Source: Variovorax sp. (lineage in GTDB: Bacteria; Pseudomonadota; Gammaproteobacteria; Burkholderiales; Burkholderiaceae_C). Taken from it: DNA of 64,000 bases. Shown piece after piece: positions 24,389 to 33,238 of the stretch. The position numbers were made by a program, and so were the translations under genes. Below the pieces are notes generated by a model. That model saw only the letters and a program-made list of their open reading frames with translations. It did not search any database and was not told where the DNA came from. Position 1 is the first letter of the stretch. Each line of letters starts with the position of its first letter. The DNA lies in contig JAGIAI010000004.1 of the NCBI GenBank assembly GCA_017744935.1, positions 124,001-188,000 of the forward strand, read 5' to 3'.

Positions 24389-25651
24389 ATGAGCGAATGC
24401 CCCGTCACGGTGTTCCCGCCCCGCATCCAGTGGGAAAGCGATGGAACGAGCCGGATTCCCTTTCAGGCGTACACCGACGAAGCGATCTACAAGAAGGAAC
24501 TCGATCGCTTCTTCTACCAAAACCACTGGTGCTATGTCGGCCTCGAAGCCGAGATCCCGAATTCGGGCGACTTCAAGCGCACCGTGGTCGGTGAGCGCTC
24601 GGTCATCATGGTGCGCGACAAGGACGGCTCGATCCATGTGGTCGAGAACGTGTGTGCGCATCGCGGCATGGCCTTCTGCCGTGAGCGGCATGGCAATCGC
24701 GAGAGCTTCACCTGCCCTTATCACCAGTGGAACTACACGCTCTCGGGTGATCTGCAGGGTGTTCCATTCAGGCGCGGCGTGAAGCAGGACGGCAAGGTCC
24801 ATGGCGGCATGCCCGCGGACTTCAAGCCGGCGGACCACGGGCTGACCAAGCTCAAGGTGGCGACGCGCGGCGGTGTCGTGTTCGCGTCGTTCGATCATGA
24901 GGTCGAGTCGCTGGAGGACTTCCTCGGGCCGGTGATCCTCGGCTACTTCGATCGCCTCTTCAACGGCCGCCAACTCAAGATCCTTGGCTACAACCGCCAG
25001 CGCATCCCGGGCAACTGGAAGCTGATGCAGGAGAACATCAAGGACCCATACCACCCCGGGCTGCTGCACACCTGGTTCGTGACTTTCGGGCTCTGGCGTG
25101 CGGACAACAAGTCGCAGCTCCTGATGGACGAACGACATCGCCATGCGGCAATGGTGTCGACGCGCGGCGCGGCCGGCAAGGCGGAGCAGGTGACCCAGGT
25201 GTCGAGCTTCAAGGACAGCATGCAGCTGAACGACGCACGCTTCCTCGACATCGTGCAGGAGCCCTGGTGGGGCGGGCCGACTGCGGTGATGACCACAATC
25301 TTTCCGAGCGTGATCTTCCAGCAGCAGGTCAACAGCGTGTCGACGCGGCACATCCAACCCGACGGGCATGGTGCCTTCGATTTCGTCTGGACGCACTTCG
25401 GCTTCGAGGACGATACCGAGGAGATGACCCAGCGGCGCCTCCGTCAGGCAAACCTCTTCGGCCCTGCGGGCTTTGTGTCGGCTGACGACGGCGAAGTGAT
25501 CGAGTGGTCGCAGGAAGGCTTCGAGACCAAGCCCTTCCACCGCACGGTCGCAGAGCTCGGCGGCCGCGAAGTGGGCGACACGGATCACATGGTGACCGAG
25601 ACGCTGATCCGCGGCATGTACGAGTACTGGCGCAAGACGATGGAGGCCTGA
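24389..25651 (+). CDS. nagG: salicylate 5-hydroxylase (AndAc/NagG-type) Rieske oxygenase, large subunit
   Basis: The 420-residue alpha subunit has a Rieske centre (CAHRG...CPYHQW, C-x-H-x17-C-x2-H, residues 88-112). Its mononuclear iron site is [13 protein letters not shown], near residue 205. It closely follows NagG, the salicylate 5-hydroxylase large subunit, including [19 protein letters not shown] and [27 protein letters not shown] segments. AndAc of three-component anthranilate 1,2-dioxygenase is the other close relative. The gentisate dioxygenase and fumarylpyruvate hydrolase genes downstream favour hydroxylation of salicylate to gentisate. Anthranilate to catechol would need catechol genes, which are absent. 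It is the first gene of a seven-gene operon. Confidence 0.88.
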   Translation: MSECPVTVFPPRIQWESDGTSRIPFQAYTDEAIYKKELDRFFYQNHWCYVGLEAEIPNSGDFKRTVVGERSVIMVRDKDGSIHVVENVCAHRGMAFCRERHGNRESFTCPYHQWNYTLSGDLQGVPFRRGVKQDGKVHGGMPADFKPADHGLTKLKVATRGGVVFASFDHEVESLEDFLGPVILGYFDRLFNGRQLKILGYNRQRIPGNWKLMQENIKDPYHPGLLHTWFVTFGLWRADNKSQLLMDERHRHAAMVSTRGAAGKAEQVTQVSSFKDSMQLNDARFLDIVQEPWWGGPTAVMTTIFPSVIFQQQVNSVSTRHIQPDGHGAFDFVWTHFGFEDDTEEMTQRRLRQANLFGPAGFVSADDGEVIEWSQEGFETKPFHRTVAELGGREVGDTDHMVTETLIRGMYEYWRKTMEA

Positions 25652-25653
25652 TG

Positions 25654-26127
25654 ATGGAATTCCAGGACTACTTCGAACTCACGCAGCTCTACGCCGCCTA
25701 CGCCTCGGCGCTCGATCGGGCCGACTGGGATGCATGGCCCGAGTTCTTCACCGAAGAGTGCGTCTACAAGCTGCAGCCGCGCGAGAACCACGAGCGGGGC
25801 TTTCCGCTTTCGACGCTGGCCTTCGACAGCAAGGGCATGCTGAAGGACCGTGTCTACGGCATTCGCGAGACGCTGTTTCACGACCCTTACTACCAGCGCC
25901 ATGTGGTCGGCACGCCGATCGTGCACAAGACCGATCCGGACGGGCGAATCCACTGCGAGGCCAACTACGCGGTGTTCAGGACGCGGCTCTCCAAGGAGAG
26001 CACGGTCTTCAACGTGGGACGGACGATCGACGAGATCGTGCGCACCCCCGAGGGGCTCCGGTTCGCTTCGCGCGTCGTCGTCTACGACAGCGAAATGATC
26101 CCGAACTCGATCATCTATCCGATTTGA
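25654..26127 (+). CDS. nagH: salicylate 5-hydroxylase-type oxygenase, small subunit
   Basis: The 157-residue beta subunit has the SnoaL-like fold of ring-hydroxylating dioxygenase small subunits. [43 protein letters not shown] and the terminal [15 protein letters not shown] are conserved with NagH. The alpha-subunit stop reads TGATGATG, so ATG 25651 (overlapping) and ATG 25654 both work. GGAGG at 25642 is better spaced for 25654. It forms an alpha3beta3 oxygenase with the product of 24389-25651. Confidence 0.88.
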   Translation: MEFQDYFELTQLYAAYASALDRADWDAWPEFFTEECVYKLQPRENHERGFPLSTLAFDSKGMLKDRVYGIRETLFHDPYYQRHVVGTPIVHKTDPDGRIHCEANYAVFRTRLSKESTVFNVGRTIDEIVRTPEGLRFASRVVVYDSEMIPNSIIYPI

Positions 26128-26138
26128 AGAGGCACTCC

Positions 26139-26453
26139 ATGACCACCAAATGGGTTGACGCGGCCGCGCACGACGACGTGCCGCAGGAAGACGTGATCGG
26201 TCTGGCGGTTGCCGGACGGGACATCGCGCTCTACAGCGTCGAAGGCGAGGTGTTTGCCACCGACAACATCTGCTCGCACGGCCACGCGCGCCTCTGCGAC
26301 GGGTTCCTCGAAGGCCACGAGATCGAGTGCCCGCTGCACCAGGGCAAGTTCGATGTGCGTACCGGCAAGCCGAGCTGCGCGCCAGTCACCGAAGCGATCC
26401 GCAGCTATCCGGTGAAGGTCGAAGGCGGCCGGATCTGGCTCGCGATCGAATAG
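26139..26453 (+). CDS. Rieske [2Fe-2S] ferredoxin of the oxygenase system
   Basis: This 104-residue Rieske ferredoxin binds its cluster through CSHGHARL and CPLHQGKFD (residues 46-68). It passes electrons from the reductase at 26478 to the oxygenase. ATG 26139 follows GAAGAGG. It lies 11 bases after the small subunit. The order large subunit, small subunit, ferredoxin, reductase is that of the andAcAdAbAa operon as I recall it, whereas nag systems borrow their ferredoxin from the naphthalene dioxygenase cluster. Confidence 0.92.
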   Translation: MTTKWVDAAAHDDVPQEDVIGLAVAGRDIALYSVEGEVFATDNICSHGHARLCDGFLEGHEIECPLHQGKFDVRTGKPSCAPVTEAIRSYPVKVEGGRIWLAIE

Positions 26454-26477
26454 TCCTTCTCCACTCCCGAGGTCTCT

Positions 26478-27731
26478 ATGGACACCATGGAAATGGGTGT
26501 CGCGGCGGGCGTTCGCCCGGACGCGACGATCGTGATCGTCGGTGCGGGACAGGCTGGCGGCTGGGCCGCGCAGACCTTGCGCAGCGAAGGCTTCGGCGGC
26601 CGCATCGTGCTGCTGGGCGACGAGGCGCATCTTCCGCACGAGCGGCCACCGCTGTCGAAGGCGGTGCTGGCGGGTGAAGCTGCTCCGGAGAGCACCTGGC
26701 TCTTCAGGGAGGCCGCCTTCGCGGCGCTCGATCTCGACTGGCGACCCGCGACGCGTGTCGCCCGCATCGATCGGGAAGCGAGGCAGGTCGAGTTGCTGGA
26801 CGGCGAGCCACTGGCGTATGACAAGCTGATCCTCTGTTCCGGCGGGCGGGCGCGGGCCCTTGCGGTGCCGGGCGCAGAAACGGCCCGCATCCACACGCTG
26901 CGCACCATCGATGACGCGCAACGGCTCGGTTCAGCGCTGGACCATGCGCGCAGCCTCGTGGTGATCGGCGGCGGATGGATCGGCCTGGAAGTGGCGGCGA
27001 CCGCGCGCAAGAAGGGTCTCGATGTGGTGGTGCTCGAATCGCAAAGCCGTCTTTGCGAGCGCAGCGTTCCGGCGCAGGTGTCCGAGCACCTGCTGGCGCT
27101 CCATCGCGCACATGGCACGCGCGTGGTGCTCGATGCGAAGGTCGAGGCCTTGGCGACCGATCATGAAGGCCGTTCGACCGTCCAGCTAGCCGACGGCGAG
27201 ACCCTGCAAGCGGATGCGATCTTCGTCGGCGTTGGCCTGATTCCGAACGACGAGCTCGCGCGCGACGCGGGCCTGGAATGCGATGGCGGCGTCATCGTCG
27301 ATACGCGCTGCGTGAGTTCTGACCCGGACATCCTTGCCGCGGGCGACGTGGCGGTGACGCCCAACCACTGGGCCGGACGGCGCCTGCGTCTCGAGTCCTG
27401 GCAGAACGCGCAGGAGCAGGGCACGGCTGCCGCACGCGCGGCGCTGGGCCAGCAGGTGGACCATCAGCCGCTGCCGTGGTTCTGGTCCGACCAGTACGGC
27501 ATGAACCTGCAGATCTACGGCATGCCATCCGCGACGGATCGCGTCGTCATGCGAGGCGAGCCCGGCGCGGACAGCTTCCTGCTCTTCTATCTCGACGGCG
27601 AGGTGGTCAAGGCGGCGATCGGCGTCAATGCCGCGCGCGACCTGCGCTTCGCGCGCCGCCTGATCGAACAGCGCAAGCCGGTCGACGCCACGCGTCTGGC
27701 AGACGCCGGCGTGCCGATGGCCAAGGTCTGA
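26478..27731 (+). CDS. FAD-dependent ferredoxin reductase (AndAa/BphA4-type)
   Basis: This 417-residue protein has two dinucleotide-binding motifs, IVIVGAGQAGGWAAQ (FAD, residue 19 onward) and LVVIGGGWIGLEVA (NADH, near 155). A second FAD motif, DPDILAAGDVA, lies near residue 280, and it ends with an oxygenase-coupled reductase C-terminal domain (YLDGEVVKAAIGVNAARDLRFARRLI). It is a glutathione-reductase-type ferredoxin reductase, unlike the FNR-type NagAa. This points to an anthranilate-dioxygenase-type electron chain. ATG 26478 follows GAGGT; a second ATG nine bases later is possible. Confidence 0.92.
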   Translation: MDTMEMGVAAGVRPDATIVIVGAGQAGGWAAQTLRSEGFGGRIVLLGDEAHLPHERPPLSKAVLAGEAAPESTWLFREAAFAALDLDWRPATRVARIDREARQVELLDGEPLAYDKLILCSGGRARALAVPGAETARIHTLRTIDDAQRLGSALDHARSLVVIGGGWIGLEVAATARKKGLDVVVLESQSRLCERSVPAQVSEHLLALHRAHGTRVVLDAKVEALATDHEGRSTVQLADGETLQADAIFVGVGLIPNDELARDAGLECDGGVIVDTRCVSSDPDILAAGDVAVTPNHWAGRRLRLESWQNAQEQGTAAARAALGQQVDHQPLPWFWSDQYGMNLQIYGMPSATDRVVMRGEPGADSFLLFYLDGEVVKAAIGVNAARDLRFARRLIEQRKPVDATRLADAGVPMAKV

Positions 27732-27767
27732 CAACGATTTCAAGAACCAAGACGGAGACGACTCTTC

Positions 27768-29132
27768 ATGCGAAAGATTCATGTTCACGCGCTGGCCGAC
27801 GAGGCCCGCTTCAGCGGATTCCACCTGCGGGTCCTCATCATCTGCGCGCTCATCATCATCTTCGACGGCTACGACCTCGCCGTCGTGGGTGCCGCGCTGC
27901 CTTCGATCATGAAGGACCTCCATGTCGATCCGACACACGCCGGCTTCATGGTGAGCTCGGCGCTGTTCGGAATGATGTTCGGCGCGATCGTCTTCGGTAC
28001 GGTGGCCGATCGCATCGGTCGCCGCTGGACGATCGCCATCTGCATCGTGCTGTTCAGCCTGTTCACTGCCGCGGCGGGCCTGACGCGGGACCCGATGGTC
28101 TTCGGCATCGCGCGCTTCTTCGCGGGTGTCGGCATTGGCGGCGTGATGCCGAACGTGGTGGCGCAGATGACCGAGTATTCGCCCAGGCGCATGCGCGCGA
28201 CGCTGGTGACATTGATGTTCAGCGGCTATGCGGTCGGCGGCATCATCGCGGCGGTGCTCGGCAAGGGCCTCATCGAAAGCTACGGATGGCAATCGGTGTT
28301 CTTCGCGGCAGCGCTGCCGGTGGTGCTGATCCCGCCGATGCTTCGGCTGATGCCCGAGTCGATGCCCTTCCTCCTCGCGAAGGGCAGGGCGGACGAACTG
28401 AAGTCGATCGCCGCGAGCCTCGACCCAAGCTACCGTGCGCAGAACGGCGACGAGTTCGTCGTGCCGCGCGAGGACAAGGCCGACAACGCGCCGATCCGTC
28501 ATCTCTTCGCCGAAGGGCGTGGCTTCAGCACCGTGATGTTCTGGGTCGCGTTCTTCATGTGCCTGTTCATGGTGTATGCGCTCAGCTCCTGGCTCACCAA
28601 GCTCATGGCCAATGCGGGCTACAGCCTTGGCTCGGCGCTGACCTTCGTGCTCGTGCTGAACGTGGGCGCGATCGTCGGGTCGGTCGGCGGTGGCTGGCTC
28701 GCCGACCGCTTCCATATCAAGTACGTGCTGGCCGGCATGTATGCGCTGGCCGCGGTGTCGATCACGTTGCTCGGCTTCAAGATGTCGACCGGAGCGCTCT
28801 ACGTGCTCGTCGCGTTCGCAGGTGCTTCGACGATCGGAACGCAGATCGTGGCCAATGCCTACACCGGGCAGTTCTATCCGATGGCGGTGCGCTCGACCGG
28901 GCTCGGCTGGGCACTCGGCATCGGGCGCAGCGGCGCCATCATCGCGCCGATCCTGATCGGCGTGCTGGTCGGCATGAACCTGCCGCTGCAGCAGAACTTC
29001 TTCGCCATTGCAGTACCAGCGCTGATCGGCATGGTGGCCGTGCTGCTGATCGACCACGACAAATCGGCCTCGCATCGGGCGCAGTCGGCTTCCGCATCGG
29101 CCCAGCCCGCGCCGCGCACAGCAAACATCTGA
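27768..29132 (+). CDS. MFS aromatic acid:H+ symporter (AAHS family)
   Basis: The 454-residue protein has 12 predicted membrane segments. The AAHS hallmarks are IFDGYDLAVVGAALP in helix 1, GTVADRIGRRW in the first cytoplasmic loop and a second loop GGWLADRFHIKYV. The Asp pair in the first helix (DGYD) is essential in PcaK/BenK relatives. It sits between the hydroxylase genes and the ring-cleavage genes, so it most likely imports salicylate or gentisate at the inner membrane. ATG 27768 is 36 bases after the reductase stop. The tail after the last helix is Ala/Ser-rich. Confidence 0.92.
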   Translation: MRKIHVHALADEARFSGFHLRVLIICALIIIFDGYDLAVVGAALPSIMKDLHVDPTHAGFMVSSALFGMMFGAIVFGTVADRIGRRWTIAICIVLFSLFTAAAGLTRDPMVFGIARFFAGVGIGGVMPNVVAQMTEYSPRRMRATLVTLMFSGYAVGGIIAAVLGKGLIESYGWQSVFFAAALPVVLIPPMLRLMPESMPFLLAKGRADELKSIAASLDPSYRAQNGDEFVVPREDKADNAPIRHLFAEGRGFSTVMFWVAFFMCLFMVYALSSWLTKLMANAGYSLGSALTFVLVLNVGAIVGSVGGGWLADRFHIKYVLAGMYALAAVSITLLGFKMSTGALYVLVAFAGASTIGTQIVANAYTGQFYPMAVRSTGLGWALGIGRSGAIIAPILIGVLVGMNLPLQQNFFAIAVPALIGMVAVLLIDHDKSASHRAQSASASAQPAPRTANI

Positions 29133-29146
29133 AGAAAGGACAAGCC

Positions 29147-29857
29147 ATGAACCAACCCACGTACCTCTGGAACCCTCCGCCGGTGCCGTCGATCGCCGTG
29201 CAGGGACGCACCGAACGCTACCCGGTCAACCGGATCTTTTTCGTCGGCCGCAACTATCACGCGCATGCGATCGAGATGGGGCGACCCGTCGACAAGTCGG
29301 CCGAGGTGCCGTTCTATTTCACGAAGAGCCCGTCGACGCTGGTCGCCTCGGGTGCGACGGTCGCCTATCCTCCGGGCACGCGCGACTACCACCACGAGAT
29401 GGAACTCGTCGTCGCGATCGGTGCGGCAGGGTTTCGCGTGAGCGAGGACCAGGCTGCGTCATTGATCTATGGCTATGCCTGCGGGCTCGACATGACCCGG
29501 CGCGACCTGCAACTGGTTGCGCGCGAGAAGGGTCGCCCGTGGGATCTCGGCAAGGACGTGGAAGATTCGTCCGTCATCTCCGAGATCGTTCCGGCCCCCG
29601 GGGTGGTGTGCGACAGCGGTGAACTCGTGATGACGGTGAACGGCGCGGTCCGGCAGAAGTCCGATCTGTCACGCCTCATCTGGTCGATTCCCGAACTGAT
29701 CGCCGATCTCTCGAAGTACTACCACCTGCAGCCGGGCGACCTGATCTATACGGGAACGCCTGAAGGCGTCGGCCCGGTGAAGCCGGGTGACCGCATCGAA
29801 GGGCATGTCGCCGGCGTTGGATCCATCGCGCTGAACGTCGGGCCGGAGCACGCATGA
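29147..29857 (+). CDS. nagK: fumarylacetoacetate hydrolase family protein, probable fumarylpyruvate hydrolase
   Basis: The 236-residue protein has the FAH fold. VNRIFFVGRNYHAHAIEMG is followed by the metal-binding DYHHEMELVVAIG, where the two Glu are ligands, and GLDMTRRDLQ supplies the Asp ligand. The DLIYTGTPEGVGPVKPGD segment is typical. In the gentisate pathway this family cleaves fumarylpyruvate into fumarate and pyruvate. It starts 14 bases after the transporter stop and overlaps the gentisate dioxygenase start (ATGA). The isomerase that should make its substrate is missing from this window. Confidence 0.9.
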   Translation: MNQPTYLWNPPPVPSIAVQGRTERYPVNRIFFVGRNYHAHAIEMGRPVDKSAEVPFYFTKSPSTLVASGATVAYPPGTRDYHHEMELVVAIGAAGFRVSEDQAASLIYGYACGLDMTRRDLQLVAREKGRPWDLGKDVEDSSVISEIVPAPGVVCDSGELVMTVNGAVRQKSDLSRLIWSIPELIADLSKYYHLQPGDLIYTGTPEGVGPVKPGDRIEGHVAGVGSIALNVGPEHA

Positions 29858-31002
29858 CTGGCGTCGACCCGACGGCTTCGGTCCCTTCCCCAGTGCGGCT
29901 CAAGGCCGTGCATGGCCCCGGGCAGCCGGAGCCGACAGAAGCGCTCGAACGCCTCTACCGCGGATTCGAGCGCGAGTTGCTGGTCCCCCTGTGGACGGAG
30001 ATCGGTGACCTGATGCCGCGCCACCCGAAGTCGAAGGCCAGTCCGCATCTGTGGCGCTGGGACCGCCTCGTCGAGCTGGCCTCGGAAGCCGGCCGCATCG
30101 TGCCCGTCGGGCGCGGCGGCGAGCGACGTGCAATTGCGCTCGCGAATCCTTCGCTCGGCGGCCGGCCTTTCGCGACGCCGACGCTCTGGGCGGCGATCCA
30201 ATACCTGATGCCGGGCGAGGACGCGCCTGAGCATCGCCACACGCAGCATGCCTTTCGCTTCGTCGTCGAAGGAGAGGGCGTGTGGACGGTGGTGAACGGC
30301 GATCCAGTGCGCATGTCGCGCGGCGACTTCCTGCCCCAGGCGGGCTGGAACTGGCACTCGCACCACAACGCGGCCACGCAGCCGATGGCATGGATCGACG
30401 GGCTGGACATCCCGTTCTCGTACTACACGGAAAGCCAGTTCTTCGAGGTCGGCCGCGAGCGGATCAGTGCAGGCGAAAAGAGCACGCCCGAACGCTCGCG
30501 TTCGGAGCGACTCTGGGGCCATCCCGGCTTGCGCCCGCTCTCCCAACCGGATTCGCCGTCGGCGACGCCCTTGCTTGCCTATCGTTGGGTCGACACCGAC
30601 GGGGCACTTGCGGATCAGCTCGCGCTTGAACAAGAGGGCCACCAGGCCACGCTGAGTCCCGGCCACGCGGCCGTGCGCTTCACCAATCCGAGTAACGGCC
30701 GCGACGTGATGCCAACCATCCGCGCCGAGATGCATCGCTTGCGCGGCGGCGCCGAATCGCTCGTGCGGCGGGAAGTCGGCTCTTCGGTGTACCAGGTGTT
30801 CGATGGCACGGGCACTGTGACCGTCGGTGAACGCCAATGGGAAGTGGCTCGCGGCGACATGTTCGTCGTGCCCTCGTGGGCGTCCTTCACGGTACGCGCC
30901 TCCCGCGACGTGCCGAGCCTCGATCTCTTCCGGTTCGGTGATGCGCCGATCTTCGAGGCACTTCACGCGCACCGGATTCAGATCGGCGAGCCCGGCGCGT
31001 AG
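29854..31002 (+). CDS. gtdA: gentisate 1,2-dioxygenase
   Basis: The 382-residue protein has two cupin domains. The first holds the iron ligands in APEHRHTQHAFRFVVEG (near residue 125), with the VNGDPVRMSRGDFLPQAGWNWHSH strand. The second (EMHRLRGGAESLVRREVGSSVYQVFDGTG) is the non-catalytic cupin. It opens the ring of gentisate between C1 and C2 to give maleylpyruvate. It is the last gene of the operon, with its start coupled to the hydrolase stop. The C-terminus meets the convergent LysR gene after 14 bases. Confidence 0.92.
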   Translation: MTGVDPTASVPSPVRLKAVHGPGQPEPTEALERLYRGFERELLVPLWTEIGDLMPRHPKSKASPHLWRWDRLVELASEAGRIVPVGRGGERRAIALANPSLGGRPFATPTLWAAIQYLMPGEDAPEHRHTQHAFRFVVEGEGVWTVVNGDPVRMSRGDFLPQAGWNWHSHHNAATQPMAWIDGLDIPFSYYTESQFFEVGRERISAGEKSTPERSRSERLWGHPGLRPLSQPDSPSATPLLAYRWVDTDGALADQLALEQEGHQATLSPGHAAVRFTNPSNGRDVMPTIRAEMHRLRGGAESLVRREVGSSVYQVFDGTGTVTVGERQWEVARGDMFVVPSWASFTVRASRDVPSLDLFRFGDAPIFEALHAHRIQIGEPGA

Positions 31003-31016
31003 CAACGTAAGAGGCT

Positions 31017-31949
31017 TCAGGTCGAGATCGCACCGACCCGGCCGCTGTCCTGGCCGAAGAGTTCGAAGATCAGCTCCCTGAGCCATTGATGGACCGGGGA
31101 GCGATGCACCTTCGCGTGCCAGAACACGTTGATGGCCACCTCGGGCAGCGCGGCGGGATGCGGGCGATAGCTGAGCTGGAACGGCTCCACAAGGCTGGCG
31201 GCCAGCGTTTCGGTCACTGTCGCGACGAGGTCCGTCTCACGAAGGATGTGCCCGACGCTCACGAAGTGCGGCACCGAGAGGATGATGTTGCGATCGATGC
31301 CGGCTCGACGCAGCAGATCGTCGACCTTGCCATGGCCCGTTCCGGCCGAAACGATGGCGAGGTGCTCGGCCGCCTTGAAATCCGCCATCGTGATGCGCTT
31401 GCGGTCGAGGCGATGCCCGCGCCGGAACACGCACACATAGCGCTGGCGGAAGAGCTTTCGCTGAAAGAAGCCACCGCGGAGCTGTGGCAGCGGGCCGATG
31501 GAAAGGTCGACCTTGCCGGACTCCATGTCTTCGCGAAGATGGGTGACCGAATTGCGCACGGTGTTCAGTCGCACGCCGGGTGCGACTTCGCGAAGGCGCT
31601 TCAGCAGCGCGGGGAGGAACACCACCTCGCCGATGTCGGTCATCCCGATCGTAAGAAGGCGCTTCGCGCTCGCCGGGTCGAACTGCGGCTGCTGGTTCAG
31701 GCCGCTGTGGATCATGCCCAATGCCTTGCCGACCGGCTCCGCGAGCTGTTCGGCAAAGGGCGTCGGAACCATGCCGGCGCCCGTGCGGACGAAGAGGGCA
31801 TCCCCGAGATGGCGCCGAAGCTTGGCGAGTGAATTGCTGACCGCGGGCTGCGACACGCCGAGCGTCTCGGCAACCCGGGAAACGCTGCGCTCCACCGTCA
31901 GTTGATGGAAGAGGACGAGGTGGTTGAGATCAAGGTCTGTGAGTTCCAT
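31017..31949 (-). CDS. nahR: NahR/NagR-like LysR regulator of salicylate catabolism
   Basis: This 310-residue LysR protein opens MELTDLDLNHLVLFHQL and has the helix-turn-helix SVSRVAETLGVSQPAVSNSLAKLRRHLGDALFVRT. LTIGMTDIGEVVFLPAL, FFQRKLFRQRYVCVFRRGH, AGTGHGKVDDLL and PEVAINVFWHAKVH all parallel NahR, the salicylate-responsive activator. It converges on the operon from its distal end; nahR-type genes are more often beside the promoter. An inverted repeat directly upstream of its start (31958) suggests autoregulation. The salicylate effector is inferred from homology. Confidence 0.88.
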   Translation of the reverse strand: MELTDLDLNHLVLFHQLTVERSVSRVAETLGVSQPAVSNSLAKLRRHLGDALFVRTGAGMVPTPFAEQLAEPVGKALGMIHSGLNQQPQFDPASAKRLLTIGMTDIGEVVFLPALLKRLREVAPGVRLNTVRNSVTHLREDMESGKVDLSIGPLPQLRGGFFQRKLFRQRYVCVFRRGHRLDRKRITMADFKAAEHLAIVSAGTGHGKVDDLLRRAGIDRNIILSVPHFVSVGHILRETDLVATVTETLAASLVEPFQLSYRPHPAALPEVAINVFWHAKVHRSPVHQWLRELIFELFGQDSGRVGAIST

Positions 31950-31957
31950 GCGGCGGT

Positions 31958-31978
31958 GTTATCACAGATCGTGATAAC
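31958..31978. promoter_or_regulatory. operator of the NahR-like regulator
   Basis: A perfect inverted repeat, GTTATCAC-N5-GTGATAAC, lies nine bases upstream of the LysR start. It contains the T-N11-A pattern of LysR boxes (TCAC...GTGA). The position would block transcription or early elongation, fitting negative autoregulation. Confidence 0.6.
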
Positions 31979-31997
31979 GGGCAAACCGCCGCTGCAC

Positions 31998-32414
31998 TCA
32001 CGGGGTCGGCATCCGCTCGAATGCTCGCAGCGAGGAATCTATCGAATCCCACGGCAGGCCGCGGACGCTGTAGGTCAGCACCTGCGGCGTGAAGCGGCCG
32101 GGCTCGTCGAGGCTGGTCGCGGGCACCGCGATCAGGTCCGGCATCGCTACAAAGCGCAGGTACACAGGCGTTCCGCAGACCGGGCAGAAGGCGTGGATCT
32201 TCATGTTGCCGCTGTCACCCGCGACCTCCCAGTGCGTTGCTTCGCCGGTGATCGTCATCTCGGCGCGGGCCGGAAAGGTCAGATAGGAGCCGTGCCCGGT
32301 GCCACTTCTTCGCTGGCAATCGCGGCATTGGCAATGGTTCTGGAAGATCGGCGCGTGATTCGTCGAGTAGCGGATCGCGCCGCACGCGCATCCACCGGTG
32401 TAGGGCTGGGTCAT
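31998..32414 (-). CDS. GFA (glutathione-dependent formaldehyde-activating)/CENP-V family protein
   Basis: The 138-residue protein has the zinc-binding cysteine pattern of the GFA family: GGCACGAIRY, HCQCRDCQRRSG and FCPVCGTPVYLR. It then has a C-terminal beta segment. ATG 32414 lies 14 bases after the SRPBCC gene stop, so it is the third gene of the ArsR operon. True formaldehyde activation is proven for few members, and zinc binding is the safer statement. Confidence 0.9.
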   Translation of the reverse strand: MTQPYTGGCACGAIRYSTNHAPIFQNHCQCRDCQRRSGTGHGSYLTFPARAEMTITGEATHWEVAGDSGNMKIHAFCPVCGTPVYLRFVAMPDLIAVPATSLDEPGRFTPQVLTYSVRGLPWDSIDSSLRAFERMPTP

Positions 32415-32428
32415 GGACGACTCCCGGT

Positions 32429-32893
32429 TCAGGCCGACTTCGGCTTGGCGAAGACGTCGATGCCTTGCCCGGTTTCGAGCAGGGACTTGAGGCTCGAAAG
32501 AACGACCGGCCATCCCTGCGTGACCCCCTTGGCCATCCCACTACCGACCTCGAGTTCGTCGTGGGTGACGGTCAGCCGGACCATGTCGTCGTAGGGTGCG
32601 ACGTCGAAAGTCACGCGGCTGTAGCTGTCCGGGTCGGCTGCCTGATCGGGGCTAGCCCAACTGATGACGAGGCGTGTCGGCGGCGAGACCTCGACGACCT
32701 TGCCGACGATGTTGACCGTGCGCTGTTCGTTGTCCCGCACGTGCTGCCAGGTCGATCCGGGCTTCCAGTCGGAGACGTTCTCGTGGCCCCAATACCGCCG
32801 CGTGACTTCCGGCTTCATGATGGCCTCGAACACCTTTTCGGGTGTCGAGCGGATGTAGGTCACGTAGATGAAGCTCGTCTTCTCTTTGCTCAT
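32429..32893 (-). CDS. SRPBCC/AHSA1-like domain protein
   Basis: This 154-residue START-like protein has the AHSA1 signature: IRSTPEKVFEAIMKPEVTRRYW at the start, WKPGSTWQHV, and a C-terminal helix GWPVVLSSLKSLLETGQ. Such proteins bind hydrophobic ligands. They are commonly paired with an ArsR-type repressor, as here, where the start is two bases after the ArsR stop. The ligand is unknown. Confidence 0.9.
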   Translation of the reverse strand: MSKEKTSFIYVTYIRSTPEKVFEAIMKPEVTRRYWGHENVSDWKPGSTWQHVRDNEQRTVNIVGKVVEVSPPTRLVISWASPDQAADPDSYSRVTFDVAPYDDMVRLTVTHDELEVGSGMAKGVTQGWPVVLSSLKSLLETGQGIDVFAKPKSA

Positions 32894-32895
32894 CG

Positions 32896-33210
32896 TCACT
32901 CTCCTTCGAGTTCCTTCTTCAGGTCGTGCAGCAGACTGAGCCGTCGCCGTTCGAACTTGCGAACCCACCGCTCGTAGACCGCGTGCAGCGGCACCGGATT
33001 GATGAAATGCAACTTCTCCCGGCCGCGCCAGACGATGCTCACAAGTTGGGCATCCTCGAGGAGCCCGATGTGCTGCGTGACCGATTGCCGCGCCATGTCC
33101 AGGTGCTCGCAAAGCTCGCCCAGCGTCTGCCCGTTGCTCTCGTAGAGCAGATCGAGCAGCCTTCTGCGAGTCGGGTCACTCAGTGCCTTGAAAACCTTGT
33201 CAGCGTCCAT
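32896..33210 (-). CDS. ArsR-family transcriptional repressor
   Basis: This 104-residue winged helix-turn-helix protein begins MDADKVFKALSDPTRRRLLDLLY, continues through the recognition helix HLDMARQSVTQHIGLLEDAQLV, and ends with the GREKLHFINPVPLHAVYERWV segment typical of ArsR repressors linked to AHSA1 genes. No metal-binding CxC motif is present, so it probably responds to another ligand. A perfect operator lies 29 bases upstream (33239). It is the first gene of a three-gene operon. Confidence 0.92.
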   Translation of the reverse strand: MDADKVFKALSDPTRRRLLDLLYESNGQTLGELCEHLDMARQSVTQHIGLLEDAQLVSIVWRGREKLHFINPVPLHAVYERWVRKFERRRLSLLHDLKKELEGE

Positions 33211-33238
33211 CCGTTGCGTTCATGCGTGGGCGGATGAT

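Noticed and set aside
24389..27731. Assignment of the oxygenase set to anthranilate 1,2-dioxygenase.
   Set aside because: The operon order fits that enzyme, but no catechol-cleavage genes are present, whereas gentisate dioxygenase and fumarylpyruvate hydrolase are. It is kept as an alternative in the entry.
27186..29075. A 629-codon open frame on the minus strand.
   Set aside because: It is antisense to the ferredoxin reductase and aromatic acid transporter genes, both firmly identified. It is His/Arg/Asp-rich with no domain.
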